The notes under the pieces are model-generated. The model worked only from the letters and a program-made list of their open reading frames with translations. It made no database searches and had not been told where the DNA came from. A DNA stretch of 64,000 nucleotides, taken from Lanius collurio. Lineage: Eukaryota; Chordata; Aves; Passeriformes; Laniidae. This document shows positions 47,270 through 60,727 of the stretch, piece after piece (position 1 is the stretch's first letter; every line of letters begins with the position of its first letter). Location: assembly GCA_020086605.1 (NCBI GenBank), contig JACBWW010000004.1:15350932-15414931 (forward strand), read 5' to 3'. Made by a program: the position numbers and the translations under genes.

Positions 47270-50200
47270 GTGAGTGTGACTAACATGAAAAGATTATTCA
47301 TGTTTAGTATTCTAAGCAAAATGTGGGCTTCTAGTTTAATGTGTGTTGGTAATCAGATCACATGTTAATATGTACATCTGAACATGATCTTTTTTGGGCT
47401 ACTATAGGTTGTTGAAATGTTATCCTTCGATAAATCAGCAAGACAAATTTTGTATTTCAGGTGCTTGTTTTAAGTAAAAGTGTTTTAGAGGTGTGTGTAT
47501 TGTGAATTTTTATGTTTCAAAATTCACTACCTTGAAGAAAGCTACTTTTTAACTTTAAACATTGGTTTGAATGCTATTTTACTTTTTGACTATACCTTTG
47601 GAAAGATAGAAGCTTTCCCATATTATGATGATAAATAGTATTGTTTCTTGTTCCTCCCTCCCTCCCTCTCTCCTTGTCCTTTTCAATCCTTATCATCTGT
47701 GTAGCAAAATGGAAGGAATCTTTTTGGGCTGCACTCTTCTCTGAAGGCTTGGTGACAAAATGTAACAAAGAAGGCAGGACAGCCATGACAGTCTTTTCTC
47801 TTTTGTCTCCTGTATCTGCTGGAAGCAGACTAACTGCAGTCTGTGTTACTTTAATCTGAAAGAGATCTGCTATTGAGATGATAGTCAAACAGCATATTGC
47901 TGTAGGAACAGGAGAAGTTGAGAATCACCCCAGTAGTTAGTAGGTGAGAATCCTGTAGGTAGTTCTTGATACATAAGACTTGAGTGTATGCTTTATGTGT
48001 GCATTTATTGTGATATTAGTAGCAATGCTGACTTTTCAGAGCAAGTGTTATATATGCTTATTTTCCCATAGGTGATTCATCTTGCCCCAGAATTGCATGA
48101 ATTGGTGCTAAATGCTCTGTTAAGGGCTTTAGTGATGTGTTCATCACTGATAACAATATTGTTGGCATGGACCACTTGTTGGTAACAGCAGACTTAATAA
48201 ACATACTTGTATAAATTCCTGACTCTAGATTAAGTTGGACAGTGATTCAAGAGACACCATCTGTACCAGTTATGTTCTTGATATGATAGAGTCCATCAGG
48301 GAAAGATGACTTGCCTTGTCAGCCTTTGTAGAAAAATACGATGGGGTTGTCTAACATTCTAACAAAGAATGTGTAACATTCTTTGTTAGAATGTTAATTT
48401 TGATTTCTCCTAGTAGCCTGGTAGGGTAAAGTAAGTTTATCTGATAATTCTTGATACTTGCAAAATGCTATGTTTTTCTTGTAGCAGATTTGTCAGTATA
48501 CTTATATTTTTTTCTCTTTCATGTACTAGGAAATTAGCAAACTCATTAAGTTTTAACCAAGGTGGTTCTCAAGGTGCTACAACTGGCTACATTACAACTG
48601 GCCTTTGCATGAGAGAAACAAACCTTCCTCAATCCTCTGGAAAGCAGGCATCCACTGTCTGTTCATTAATGAAAGAAATAAATAGCTCTTTGACCTCCTA
48701 CAGTAGAGTTTCAAGATGTGAAGTTGAAGGTTACAACTTTTGACCTGAGAGGAGCAAAAAATGAGAGAGGTGAAGTGTAACAAGGAAGTCTTCTGTAGTT
48801 TGTTCATGGTAGGGGGAATGTCAGTAGAGTAAGTCTCTTAATTGGGAGGGAACATTATTATGCAATAAAGCTATGCAAACTGAAACATTTACTGATACTC
48901 TTGTAGTGAAGACACAAATGCTGCAGTAAGCTGCAGTGAGATGATTTTTATGTGTAGGAATAGTAAGAATTCACCTGGAATATTCTGCTTGTTGCTGATT
49001 ATTGATGTTACGAAGAACATTGGCTAAATGGAAAGAAGACTGGAAAGAGGAGAGGGGAAAAAAAGAAAACGAGGAAAAATAAAAAAGGCCACTGATTCAA
49101 AGACATCCTTGAAAAGCTGAAAGAATTGCTGGGTTTCAATTTGCAGAAGAAACAGGTAGTTAGGAAAGATCTAGCCATGTATGATGAATGGCCAAAAAGT
49201 GGAAATTTTCTGTGCAATATTGGAACAGGATGTCATCTAATGATAATTTTATACAGTAGGAGTCTAATCACCTGTGAGTTAGGAGCTTCTTGATCTGGAA
49301 GTGATCTGTGTGCTTTATGTATTGAGTGATAATCCCTCTGTGGATTTCTTTTTTGGAACTTGCCCAGTGTTTGTTACAACTTGCATATCTTTATGATCTT
49401 GTCTTATAGTGAGGGGTACTCCAAATAGATTATATATTTTGACAGGAGCTGCCAGTTTTTAGATGATCTGGTTTGTTTTTTGGGTTTTTTTTTGGTTTTT
49501 TTTTGTGTGTATCTGTTTTGGTTGATGTGTTTTGTCTTAGTTTTTTTCATTAGTTGTTGTAGGGTGTTTATTTGGTTTTTAAATCTAGCTACTCTTTCAT
49601 CAACTTGGGAGGTTGTTCAGTTTCTTCATAGGCTTTTCAGTGTGTTACTTTTCGGGCTGAAAAATTCTGACTTAATGTGTTTTTGTATCCAGCCAATTCC
49701 ACACCACTTAAAAAGCCTAGTGGTAGCAACATTGTGCACTGCTGCTTTACCAGTGCTCTCTGATACTAGGTTTGGATCCTCTCTGCGCTTGATCAAAGCT
49801 TAGTGGTCTCCTATTACCTCATGAGCCTGGCAGAATCAGCGAGATGAGGTAAATGCAAAAGAGAGGAATTTAGTATGGATGTTAAGAATAAAAATAACTA
49901 TCATAGTGTGCATAGATTAGAGTACACGTAGAAACTAGGGTGTCTTATTGTAGATATTTGAGATCCTTTAGTATGTATATGCATTTAGGAATTCTTCTAA
50001 TGAGATTGCTTAATTCAGAATTGATTGTCATTGGTGAAAGTGAGTTGAGTAAGAAGTACTTCTTTTCTCAAAACTTCCTGATGCAAAGCTGTGCAGGAAC
50101 TTTTGTCCTTAGTGCCTTTATGACTTTACTTGGCAGTATTTATCACCTCGAGGATTGCCATCCTTGTATTTATATTCTGTTGTATGGTTCTTGGCAATAA

Positions 50201-53200
50201 ATTGTCAACTTGAAATCTTGATAATTTCACAGGATGGTAGCTCATGGTAGAAACATTCTTTTGAGTTCAGTGTCCTTAAGTCTTTATTTTTTTAGAGATA
50301 TGTATCTAAATTCTTACAGTTTGGTATATTCAAGGCTGTTTGAAAATTGCCTGTATGTAGATGTGTGATGATAAAGGTCTAAATCACTGCAGTCCTTCTG
50401 AGTCACTAGTTCAGAATTTATTTTTATTAGAGTTTTATGATTCTTAGAGCCTTTTTGATACTGAATTTGAATACTTTAAGATCCACACCACACAATCAAT
50501 GCATGCTATTTTACCTGTAAAGAGAGCTTTTCCATGCCAATATAAAAACCAGATGACATTGAAGGTTGTGACACAGGCATAGTTGGATGTCTGTTTCAGG
50601 TTAAGCACTCTCCATGGCCTTGTACTTGAGAATCTATGTGCAGTTTTGGTAAAAAGCCTTTCAGGTTCTACAACTCTCTATATTAAAATCTCTTTCTTAC
50701 CTAGACATTTTGTGAGATTCCTTTCTTCTTGAAAAGGGGTTGGATGTTGGCTAGACAGGCGTAGAAGCAATTGAAAGAATATTTACTTACTTTATGGTTA
50801 TAGAAGATAGCCTTCTTGGATATTTTCTTGCAATCTCTTGGATAGAAGCACATCCCAAATAACACAAGGTGTTGATCTTTATACATAAAACCCAACTTCA
50901 TCGAAGCACAGTTTAGTTCAAATTAGATAGATGCTTAATTGAGATGGTGCCATTATAAAATAATGGTAGACTGTCTCTGGAAAAAGACAGCAATGTCAAG
51001 TGAAATGGGTCTTACATGGAGTTACTGTGGTTATGGTATCTCAGAGGGCCAGGATTATTGTCAGATAATGAACTGTCCTTCAGAACATCTGGTATAAGGA
51101 TTTTTGGTACTGCACAGGTGTCCTGTAAAAGGTATAACACATATTACAATTTGTCATGAGGGGAAAGCGTAACAATATTTAAAGTTACATCTCTGAAAAA
51201 AGTTTGCTGTTTTTCTGATTTTAATACTCCTGTTTGAAGTATGCTTTGATGATAAAATGGGTCATAACAAAAAAGGCAGCAAAAATCTGTTGAAATAGAT
51301 TTCTATAGCAGCACTTGTGCACTAGAAATAACAGTGGAAAGCTGAAAAACAGGACAGAAATTCACTAAGTAGGATGGTGCTTTTTGTACAGTAAGCACCC
51401 AGCATCTTCCACAAGATTATATTTAGCTGCATGACTTAAATGTCACCCTGGTTTTAAAAAGGACATTCTGTTCTTTGTGTTTAATTGCAGGGGAGGGGAG
51501 GAACTTTTTGATAGCCTAATCAGTTTTCATGGATTTTGCTGCTACCTTAAAGCTTTATGTGGAGACACAGCTCTAGTGTCATCATTATTGTTCAGATACT
51601 CTGTGTTGCTAAAAATGCATGCTTGAAATCCCATTCTAATATGTTCTGAAGGCAGCAATTTAGTGCTAGTATTTCATATCGTTGTGTAGAGCCTCCATAT
51701 TCTTTGTGCTGGTCTTCAGTGAACCACTTGTCTGCACTAAGATTTTTGATAATGTTCAGAAGTCAAGATACATACTTTCATGCCAGAAATGTCCTGAGTC
51801 AGGGTCATTTGGGATAAAGGAAGACAAGTATGTTTATGAGTTTACTCTGCATGTACTAATTAATAAATTAACACTTACTGTTTCTAATTTTTTTTTTTTT
51901 TTTAATTCCTACTGTTGTATGCCACAGGCTCTGTGACAAACTGAGGAATGTCAGAGAGGCTACAAAAACAAGGAACAATTCTTGTGGGAGATAAACCCTT
52001 GCTGAAGTGCCAAGGTGTTACTAATACCATACCAATGTACAAAGTATGGGAAACAAACAGGGGTTATAAGTTGCATGAAAATGTTTGGTGGTTTATGTTG
52101 GTTCTGGGGGGTTTTTTGTTTGTTTGTTAAAGAGGATTATTTCTGTAACTGAAATTTCCATGCAACTGACAAATATAATGAACTGTAATCCATCTTTTTT
52201 AGTACCTTGTTAGAAATAATACGATTGTATTCTGGAGTGAGTTGAAGGAAGTTAGAGGCGAGGCAAATCACCTTATAAAATTAATTTATTGCTTGTTCTG
52301 AGTTAGTGATAATTTGTAATGAAACTAGAAGTTTGCAGGAATCTAAAGCCTATCTAGTGCTGCCTTGTGTCATGTTATCTGCTGTGCATGCTAGATCCAT
52401 GACAGTGAAGAAGTTACTGAACTCTTCTTTGGAATGTTGTCTTTGGGGGTGATGTTACTTTTGAATCTTCTGTCAAGGCAAAACTGTACATTTTCTTTTG
52501 TAATAGCTTTAGTGTTCACTTTCTTCATTGTAAAGAGTACATGAGAGAGCTGAGAAAGCTCGTCTTCAGAAACACATAGTCAAAACTTTTTTAAAAAAAT
52601 GCAAACCCACTACTGTTTAATTTCTTTATTTTAGATATGTATGGGGAAAAGGATGACAGCTTATTCCCTGATTTTCAGCAAAGATGTAACAAGTTTAACG
52701 ACAGTGTTATTTTTTTGTTCCTGCTACATAGTATCATTGTTTCTGTTAGCTGGAGTATTTATGAATTCTGAGAAGTAACACCAAGTAGTACTTGTCAAAA
52801 CAAACATTGTGATGTGGTCTTTATCTTTTATACATTAGTTTTAAGTAAGTAATTATTCTGGATTGTGACTGCAGAGCTTTCATAACTTACATGAAAGTGC
52901 ATGGTTTGACATAGTACCAGGCATCTTCTGATGGTTTTAGGAAAAAATACAGTATTCCAGACTGTAAGCTGGCTATTCATCTGGGTGCACAAGAAATGTT
53001 TTCTGAGGGATGTATTCTATTGTAAAGAAAAAGTGTTTTGTTTGTTAAGGCTTGTGAAGCCCAGAATGTAAATGTAGCCTTAATTGTGTTTCTGTTGCTA
53101 TGTAACTGTGTTGCTCATAGTAAAATTTTCTATCTCTGCTTATATGCCTAGTGCTAATGGAGAAAGATGAGAACTTACTCACCTCCACATACATCAGAAG

Positions 53201-54050
53201 CTAGTAGTCGAATCGTGTTTTATGTCTTTCTCTTTTTATCTAAATACCATTTGGGAATAGATACATTACTTTCTAGTGGTTGCTTAAAATAATTAGTTTT
53301 AAGGTAGGGAGATGCTACTTAAGTGTTTTTCTTGCTACTCTTTAGCAAAAAAGAATAATTTGTTGCCTCAAGAGGGTGCTATCTGCTAGCAGTATAAATT
53401 GCAGAAGTGACTTAATTCTGGTATTCTAGTCTGATTGAGCTTTTATGTTCATAATCCAAATTGCTTTAATAAGTATGTGGTGTTGTTTGTATTAGTTTAT
53501 GCATGGATTCACAAATATTGGGGAAAAAGGCTTAAAGTGATGTAATTATTTTATGTTGTTACAGTCATTCTCATGTACTTAGTTCTTGTTGACTACTTTT
53601 CAGTCACAGATTTTGGAGCATGAAAGAGGCAAACACTGGTCTGTTTTGCAGACTGGGGATGTGAAAGAAATGTCCCTCCAGAGGTTAATCAGGCTTGTGA
53701 CAAAGAAGCTAAGACTATTGTAATGCAACTTCACATTAGGCTGTTCCAAACTTGATAATGGGATATTTAATGCTTGAGTAGAACCATCACTGTAGAGAAA
53801 AATATGCATACACCTAAAGGAGGATACTGCCAGCAAGATAACAATTTGGTTTCCTGCTTGAGTATTTCTGGATTACTCACTGCTATAACTAGTTATTTTC
53901 TCTACCGGTCTAAATCTGCTTTAATAAAATACAAATTATGGGTTTTTTTTTCTTTTCACCCCATACTCTGTTTACGTTTTTGCCATTGATATTTTCACAT
54001 GTATTAAAGGCACACTAATTTCCTACAGCATGGGTTTTTTCCTTGTGAAG
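47270..54050 (+). other. CEP128: CEP128 intron 7
   Basis: This 6781-base AT-rich intron contains a CCTCCCTC-type pyrimidine run near 47655 and T/G-rich low-complexity sequence at 49470-49510. It also has a perfect 21-bp hairpin at 48352-48396, listed separately. No transposable element is recognisable, which is notable for its length. The ORFs in it are chance. Confidence 0.85.
48352..48396. repeat. Perfect 21-bp inverted repeat with 3-nt loop
   Basis: The left arm is 48352-48372, the loop GTA is 48373-48375 and the right arm is 48376-48396. All 21 positions pair. The arms start TAACATTCTAAC and end in the matching complement. The flanking bases do not pair, so the boundaries are sharp. Confidence 0.97.
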
Positions 54051-54167
54051 GTATCAGAACGGGTAGAGAGAAGACTTCAGGAGATAGAAGAAGAAATGCG
54101 TGCTGAAAGACAGCTTGTAGAAAGGCGCCAGGACCAGCTGGGACACATGTCTCTGCAGTTACAGGAG
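54051..54167 (+). CDS. CEP128: CEP128 coding exon 8 (codons 216-254)
   Basis: This 117-base exon has the acceptor TTTTCCTTGTGAAG and the donor GGAG|GTATGC. It encodes 39 residues, VSERVERRLQEIEEEMRAER and then Q-L-V-E-R-R-Q-D-Q-L-G-H-M-S-L-Q-L-Q-E. Human has VSDRVERRLQELEREMRTER and E-L-V-E-R-R-Q-D-Q-L-G-L-M-S-L-Q-L-Q-E. Conservation is very high. The charge pattern is that of a long parallel coiled coil. It is phase 0 at both ends, so the exon is a frame-preserving cassette. Confidence 0.96.
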
Positions 54168-55306
54168 GTATGCAAAGGAGAGCTTCCCGTGTAGTTAGGA
54201 TTTAGTTAGGAATGTGTTCCATTTGTGAGCCTGTACCTGTCAAACTGGCAAAAATGCTCCTATCTTTGGCACATTTTTTAGCTCTCAATCCAGCTCAGCT
54301 TGTTTTGATGACCAGATGATACCAAGTACAATCTCAGTTCTTCATTATACTATCTTGTCTATAATTTAGAGCTTTTTGGTAACTGCCACAAATCTTCTAG
54401 GAACCTACCCCCTATGCCCTTCCTGAAAACCCAAGCAAACAAAAGCAAGTAATTAGCTGGATTTTCTCAATTAAATCATTTTATTTTCTAAAAGGTAAAT
54501 TTTGCTTGCTTATGCAAATGAACACTTTAATTTATTTCAACAAGTAATCAAAAGCACTGTAGTGGCCAGACAGCTTTTCATTGCTTTTCAGTTTCATTCA
54601 GCAATACCTGATGAAATATAAAATATTATTTAGGAGAGAAATAGAAATGTTTAGAATATAAGTTAAAATTTGAGACAGCTATTAGCTTTTTTTTCTGCAT
54701 GTTTTAAAAAATGTATGAAAAATACTTCTTTCTTTCTGATTTTACTCCTGTTTGGAAAATCTGTGTCTTAACATAGCTTAACTTTTTATTTTACTCCCCT
54801 TAAGATACAATTTGCAATGTTATCTCTATGTGTGCAGTAGAATACTATGATTGGGCAGAAATAAGCAGTTCCTTGGTTTTCACTTTTAGTATTTGCAGCA
54901 AGGCTTTTTGGAAGACATTATACTGTGCGGTGATACTGAGGAACCTTAGGTTAACAGTGATGCTATGCATTTCATGTAAAGCTAGAGACTGTTCAAAGAT
55001 ATCATATTTTAGAAGATGTGATCCTTTTTTTGATATAGATAAAAAGTAGTGTTTATCAAAATGCTTGTAATCCTTCTGCTAGTATTTCAGAAAGACTTAG
55101 TGTTTTGTTTTTCCCCCAGTTGATGTCCTAGTGGGTGATAAGAGCTCGAGTGCTGAATTTCAGTTTTCATTGCTCTTTAATATGCCTATGTCTGCTTCTA
55201 GATTCTTCAGTCGGGCCTTCAGTCTGGGGAAGGGATGTCTAATGCAGTGAACTGGTGTGATTTGACAGTGTTATCTGCAGAATGGAACAATCTTTTTCTT
55301 ATCCTT

Positions 55307-55352
55307 TTAAAGGGATGATGACTTTCCTGTTAAAGGGTTGATGACTTGTAAT
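55307..55352 (+). repeat. Imperfect 23-bp tandem duplication
   Basis: Two adjacent units begin TTAAAGGG-TGATGACTT and diverge at their 3' ends. Confidence 0.85.
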
Positions 55353-55441
55353 CTCTAAAGATACATTGACACTGCCATATGCTTTCCTTAGAAAGAAAAC
55401 TTGAATTCAAGTGAATGAGTTCAAATGTAGTTGAAGGAATT

Positions 55442-55470
55442 TTCATATGATCTTTTATAAATCATATGAA
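55442..55470. repeat. 10-bp perfect inverted repeat, 9-nt loop
   Basis: TTCATATGAT and ATCATATGAA flank CTTTTATAA. Each arm contains the CATATG palindrome. Confidence 0.95.
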
Positions 55471-55678
55471 TGATCATAGTCTATGTCATCACGAGCCTTC
55501 AGGCTGGATACCTTTATTCTTGGTAGCTCATCTTTTGAATTTCATGCAAAATGAATATGAAATACTAAGTACATCCTAGACCTTCTATTCCCCTAAGATG
55601 TCCAGCTGCTTTAATAAGATGGTTTAATCCTTTCTTCTGGAAATTCTGTTTTTGTAAGTAATTTTCCCTGAGGAATCC

Positions 55679-55717
55679 CTTTCTAAAATACAGCTTAAGT
55701 TGCTGTATTTTAGAAAG
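55679..55717. repeat. 16-bp perfect inverted repeat, 7-nt loop
   Basis: The left arm CTTTCTAAAATACAGC (55679-55694) is the exact complement of the right arm at 55702-55717. The loop is TTAAGTT. The flanking bases do not pair. Confidence 0.97.
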
Positions 55718-58149
55718 AATGTACTTGAATTGCCTTGTGTACTTTTGCAAAACCTAGAGAGAATAAAGTAAATAAATATTTTGCTACTTTGTTATTTGGA
55801 TGAAACATCTTTCTGCATAATTTTGAGCTTGTTACTTTGTTATTCTGTTTCTTGTCCTTTGTAATTTGAATTGTGAGTTAGGTGGTCTCTTAACTCTGAC
55901 AATGGCCTCAATCTTGTGGTGATCATTGCATGGACGTAATATTCTATTAAGTCTATTTCTGTTCTCTTTTATTTCTCCAAGATGCTTCCCAAATAACATT
56001 GCTGGAAAGGAGGGTGGTGTTTGGACTGAGTTTTGAAATCCTGTCATTTAATATGGCCTGAATGATTTACAGAGAAATGCTATTTAGAAGCATTCGTGGC
56101 TGTGTAATAAACAATTTTTTCATTAGTTTGCATGTTACACATTTTAAAACAAACAAAATCAAATTTGACTTTTGTATGTAATCAGTAGTTGCTCTAATTA
56201 AGAAGCCTTGTGAAGTTTGTGAGGTTTAAATGCTATTATTTTTAAGTAAAGTGCAGTGCCTGTAACTGACCACTACTTGTCAGTGTTTTACCGTTTTAAG
56301 AGAATCACCTTCCTGAATTGCAATTATTAAGTTATATATTTTCAGGATCTAACAGAACATGATGATACATTTGTTTTGTACCTTTCTCTTGTCTGGCTTT
56401 TCTTTCTACCAGTTTTTTGTATAATGTGCAAACTTCCTATTTGTATTGTAGTATTATTATAGTCATGGATTATGAACCAAGATGATATCTGTTTGTATAC
56501 TGACCGTTAAGAAAGCTTGATGTCTAAAATTCTACACCTTTAACTTTTAAATCTGCACTTTTCTTTTGAATCTGTAGCCTGTCTGTCCTGTGTGTAGTTG
56601 TATAAAAATTTATTTCTCTACATGTGTATGTCTTTTACCTTAATGTGTATTGTTGCATTTAAACAGCAATTACTGCAAATTGGAAAATATAAATTAGCAG
56701 ACAAATTCATGCAAACTGTGTATCTTAATTTTTTTTCTGTATTCCTTAGATAAACACGTTTCTGCTTAGAAAGGAGAACAAATATTCTCTTCTTGCCGGT
56801 GTATTAACATGTATACATGAATTGCTTTAATAACTGCATTTTTTGTGTAAATGAAAACTATTTTGAGAATCTTCAGTGCTTCTTTTTCTTTGAATATGAA
56901 GACATCATCACCTCTTACTCTTTGTTTGCATTTATGCATCTATTTTCTAAAACAAGATGAAGTATCATTCTTAAAAAAAAAAAAAAAAGGGCTGTAGGCA
57001 GCTTTTTTGTGTGTTGGGTGTCCTGGATGGCTTTACAAAAAACTGTGATTGACTTCCTGGGTTTTGGTGAGATGTGTCCATGTGTTCATGCTTTGCATGC
57101 TCTTTAGGTGGACAGAATCATCTTTATAGAACCTTTTGAATCCACTAACTGTCGTAAGACAGTGACTGCAGTTGTGTCTTAAGCTAGCAACTTGGGTAGG
57201 CCAGGAAGCATTTTTTAACTTTCTCTGTGCAACTGTGTGCTTAGATTCTGTTTGCCTCCCACTGCAAGTACCATGAACTGTAGGAAGCTGGTGGTCAGAG
57301 ACTGTGGTAAACTGATGGTCAAAAGTGTTATTGAACATTGTTTTTTGCTTATCTTTATCACTGATCTTTTTAGACAAACATAAACTTGGTCTGTGCTCTG
57401 AGCCACCTGGATATTTTAGTGCATCGTTGATACTTGCTGTTTGGCTCTGTGCTATGCCACCTGTGGCCAATGGTTTCTGTTTTGATTGTAGTTTGAATCT
57501 GACTCTTGCTTGGAACATCAGCAAGTCTCATACACATCTGTCACTGAAATAGCTAGGTAGTCTGTTTTTAACAGTCTGGCTGCTATGTTTAGGTAGCATG
57601 CTTGGAGCCATGCTAGTCACTGACATAGCAAGTTAGGGAAAGTACTTTCATTCAGATTATAATGTGGTACATTTCTGCCTTACTTTAAACTATAGCATGA
57701 GGCTGTTCTGCTTGTATGTTTCTGATAGTATGAACAACTCACTGCTCAGTCTCACTTTGAAAGAGCAAGTTTCAGTTTGTGGTCTGTGCACAGCTTTCAA
57801 AAAATCTGATTTACTTAAAAAAAACCAACGCAGCAAAACCAAAATAAGACCAAAACCCAAACCCTAAGAAAAGTTTGTAGGCTTAAGTTGCTGTAAAAGT
57901 TGTGATTTGCTCTTGAAAGATAAGTTGGAAAGATTGAGAAGGATTGTTGGTCCAGAATCCTCCCTATGGTTTTTCTCATGTATAGGAAAAATTGATCCAT
58001 CAAGCAGTAAGTTATGTTATGTTTTTGAAGTTTTGGGGTTCAGTAGATAGTCTGTATGTGGATGAGGTATGCTCAGTTGGGGTATACCAGTTATATTTGT
58101 ATTCTAATGCTGTCTTGTGTTAGTGAACTCACTTATAAAGGCCTGTAAG

Positions 58150-58420
58150 AATTGCTCTCCTTGGTCAAATCAAAAGTTCATCTAGCCTGACCACCTAGGC
58201 AGGCAGTGGAACATCTAGCTGGTCCTTCCCAAAACCATGTTGTGAAGACCTTTCTGCATGGAAATTCTATCTCCTTGTGGCCTCCTCTGTACCTGCCCCC
58301 TCCAAGGCCTCATCAACTCCTTGTCAGTCTCCTTCAGAACAACCTGGACAGTAGTGCTTCCAGAGGAGGAACTTGGTAGGAGAATCCTGTTCTCAGCCTT
58401 TCTGGGCAGTGTGTGGCTGC
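58150..58420 (+). repeat. Possible old interspersed repeat
   Basis: The text TTGGTCAAATCAAAAGTTCATCTAG resembles (in pieces) a dispersed amniote repeat of the type GGTCAGACC, AAGGTCCATCTAGCC. It is followed by a GC-richer stretch up to about 58420. The identification is by memory and weak. Confidence 0.25.
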
Positions 58421-59585
58421 TGTTTGGGAGCCATCAGGGAGGAGTGTGTGCTTGAACTGTTGTCCTCAGCATCCTTTTCATAGTTCCCTTTTTTTACATT
58501 TGACTCTCCCAACCCGTTCTTTGGGAACAACAAATTAAATCAAAGAATCAGTTGGATCTTTACAGGTTTTGTTTTTTTTTTTTCTTTTACCCCTCACAGA
58601 TCTTTAGTGGAGAAAAAACAAGCGTGGCATAAATCAACAAGAGAGAATTCTGTAAAAAGGAGTACAGGAAGGGGGCAAACCACAGAATTAACTTTTACCT
58701 GTACAATTTCTGAATTGTCAGTAACAGCTGACATTTGTCTGGCTGTGGATGACCAGAAGTTTCCACTTCTTAATGAGACTTTGGTTAACTGCTAACCTGG
58801 CACCTACTGGTACAATGCATGTTTCACAGTTGAAGCAGTGCACATATAGTGTGCTTAATTTACTGTCACATCACTTTTTTTTTGCAGTATTTTAACTTTG
58901 GTGTATCTGTCTATATCTATATATATATGTATGAGCTGTCTTTTCCTTAAAAATGAAATGGCTGTGGGCTACTTTTACGATATGCAGAAAATAAAACTGA
59001 AGGTTATATTTATAGTATTGGTTATAGCACAGGACACATTTCTGTTTGACATTATTCCTATTTAATAGCCTGAATATCAGTCAGTGAACCTTAATAAGTT
59101 TAAATGGCATATTTATTTCCATGATTTCCATGATCCTGGGAATTAGGATGTGCTACTGATGCAGAGCCATTTTTTGCTTTCAGCAGGAATAATCCTTGAA
59201 ATTTTTACTAGTACTCCTGAATCCAGCCAGCTTTAATATTTTCTTTATGATTCTGACATCTCTAGCCAAATCTGCACACGAGAACATACATGTTTGGTAT
59301 TATGTTAATTATTAATTTAGTGCCAAAAATAAAGTTGGCATAAAGTTGACTGTCTATAACAGAGTGTCTAATTTTGCTGGTAAAACTGATGGTCAGTTAC
59401 AGTTAATAGACATCATGTACTCCAAGTAGGCTGTTCTGAACCAGTACTTCTGGTCATTAAAAATAAACAAATAAAAAAATCCAAGACAAAACAAAAACTC
59501 AATCAACTTGGGTAATGCAAAAACACCATTAGCTGAAGCGATGATCTTAGACTTTTGTTCATGTTGCTTTTTGGGACTTCTCCCA

Positions 59586-59655
59586 AGAGCCTTTTTGAGT
59601 AAAATGTGTGCAATGTTGAATAGAGCCTTTTTGAGTAAAATGTGTGCAATGTTGA
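59586..59655 (+). repeat. 36-bp tandem duplication
   Basis: A unit beginning AGAGCCTTTTTGAGTAAAAT occurs at 59586-59621 and again at 59622-59655, identical over all 34 bases of the second copy. The absence of mutations suggests a recent event. Confidence 0.97.
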
Positions 59656-60680
59656 GTTTTATAGTTGACTGGAATGATAGATTTAAATCTCTACTGAATA
59701 CTTAGGAAAATACCTTAAATGTGTTACAGTCTTCTATTATCTGATTAGGGATCAGTATGACTAACTCTTTATGTGGTATGATATTTTCAGTGGCATAGTT
59801 ATGATTAATGTCTTCCATGGTCTCAGATTTTAATATAAGGTATTCAGGCAGAAGAGTAATCCAAACTGAAATCCATACTGAAACCCTTATATTTACTGAG
59901 GTGAGGTTATAAGAATGAGGTAAGTATATATAGTCATTTATTTTCTCCAGAAAACTACTTTTAAAGTCAGAACTTCTAAAGCTGAATGCCTGGATGCACT
60001 TAAGTTGATTAATATCTTATATTCTGTTCATACACTGAAATTGCTCTCCAGTATATAGTGAAGAGAAAAATGTTCAAAAACTGAGTGAAATTGCACAATT
60101 TACAGGGACAAATTTCAGAGGTGTTTGTTTAAGGAGATATTCCTTTAAAATGTAAAATGAAATACTGCTTGGGAAGGACAGATTGGGAAAAAGACTTTTC
60201 TTTCTGGAAAGTCTATGTGTTTTTGTTGTTCTGTTTTTGTTTTAGCAAGTAATTATGGAAGGAATAGATGTACTTATGCTTCAAGATATGGGATGAAAGT
60301 AAAATATTTGTGCTCAGATCCCTAATTAATTTGTTTGTGACTAGTGTGAAAAATGCTTGGTCATGTTGTGCAGATAAAAATCATGTTTAATTAACAGTTA
60401 CAGAAATTCATGGCAAATTATCAGTATATGGCTACTGTTCTCTCTCAGCTGATGTTTATAAGTGATATTTAAAATGAGCCAGTGATATTACTGTGGCTTG
60501 AGATATCTAAACTTGGGTTATGTTGCAAATATTACATGTCATTAATATCTGTCATATCTAACACTTTCTTTGCCAGTGATGTGTTCTGCAAATAGTGCCT
60601 TTTTCAGAGTGACAAGATTTTAAAATTGATATTTAAGGCACTATTATTTTTGTAAGATGGTTTAGAAAATGTACACATGT

Positions 60681-60727
60681 ATTCCCCCTCAGACTGAGGT
60701 TTTAGATACCTCAGTCTGAGGGGGAAT
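60681..60727. repeat. Perfect 20-bp inverted repeat with 7-nt loop
   Basis: The left arm ATTCCCCCTCAGACTGAGGT (60681-60700) and the right arm (60708-60727) are exact complements around the loop TTTAGAT. Each arm itself contains a 13-base near-palindrome (CCTCAG-A-CTGAGG and its partner), so alternative smaller folds exist. It lies 600 bases before CEP128 exon 9. Confidence 0.98.

Noticed and set aside
60681..60727. microRNA precursor
   Set aside because: The stem is only 20 bp and perfectly paired. A pre-miRNA normally has a stem of about 30 bp with mismatches.
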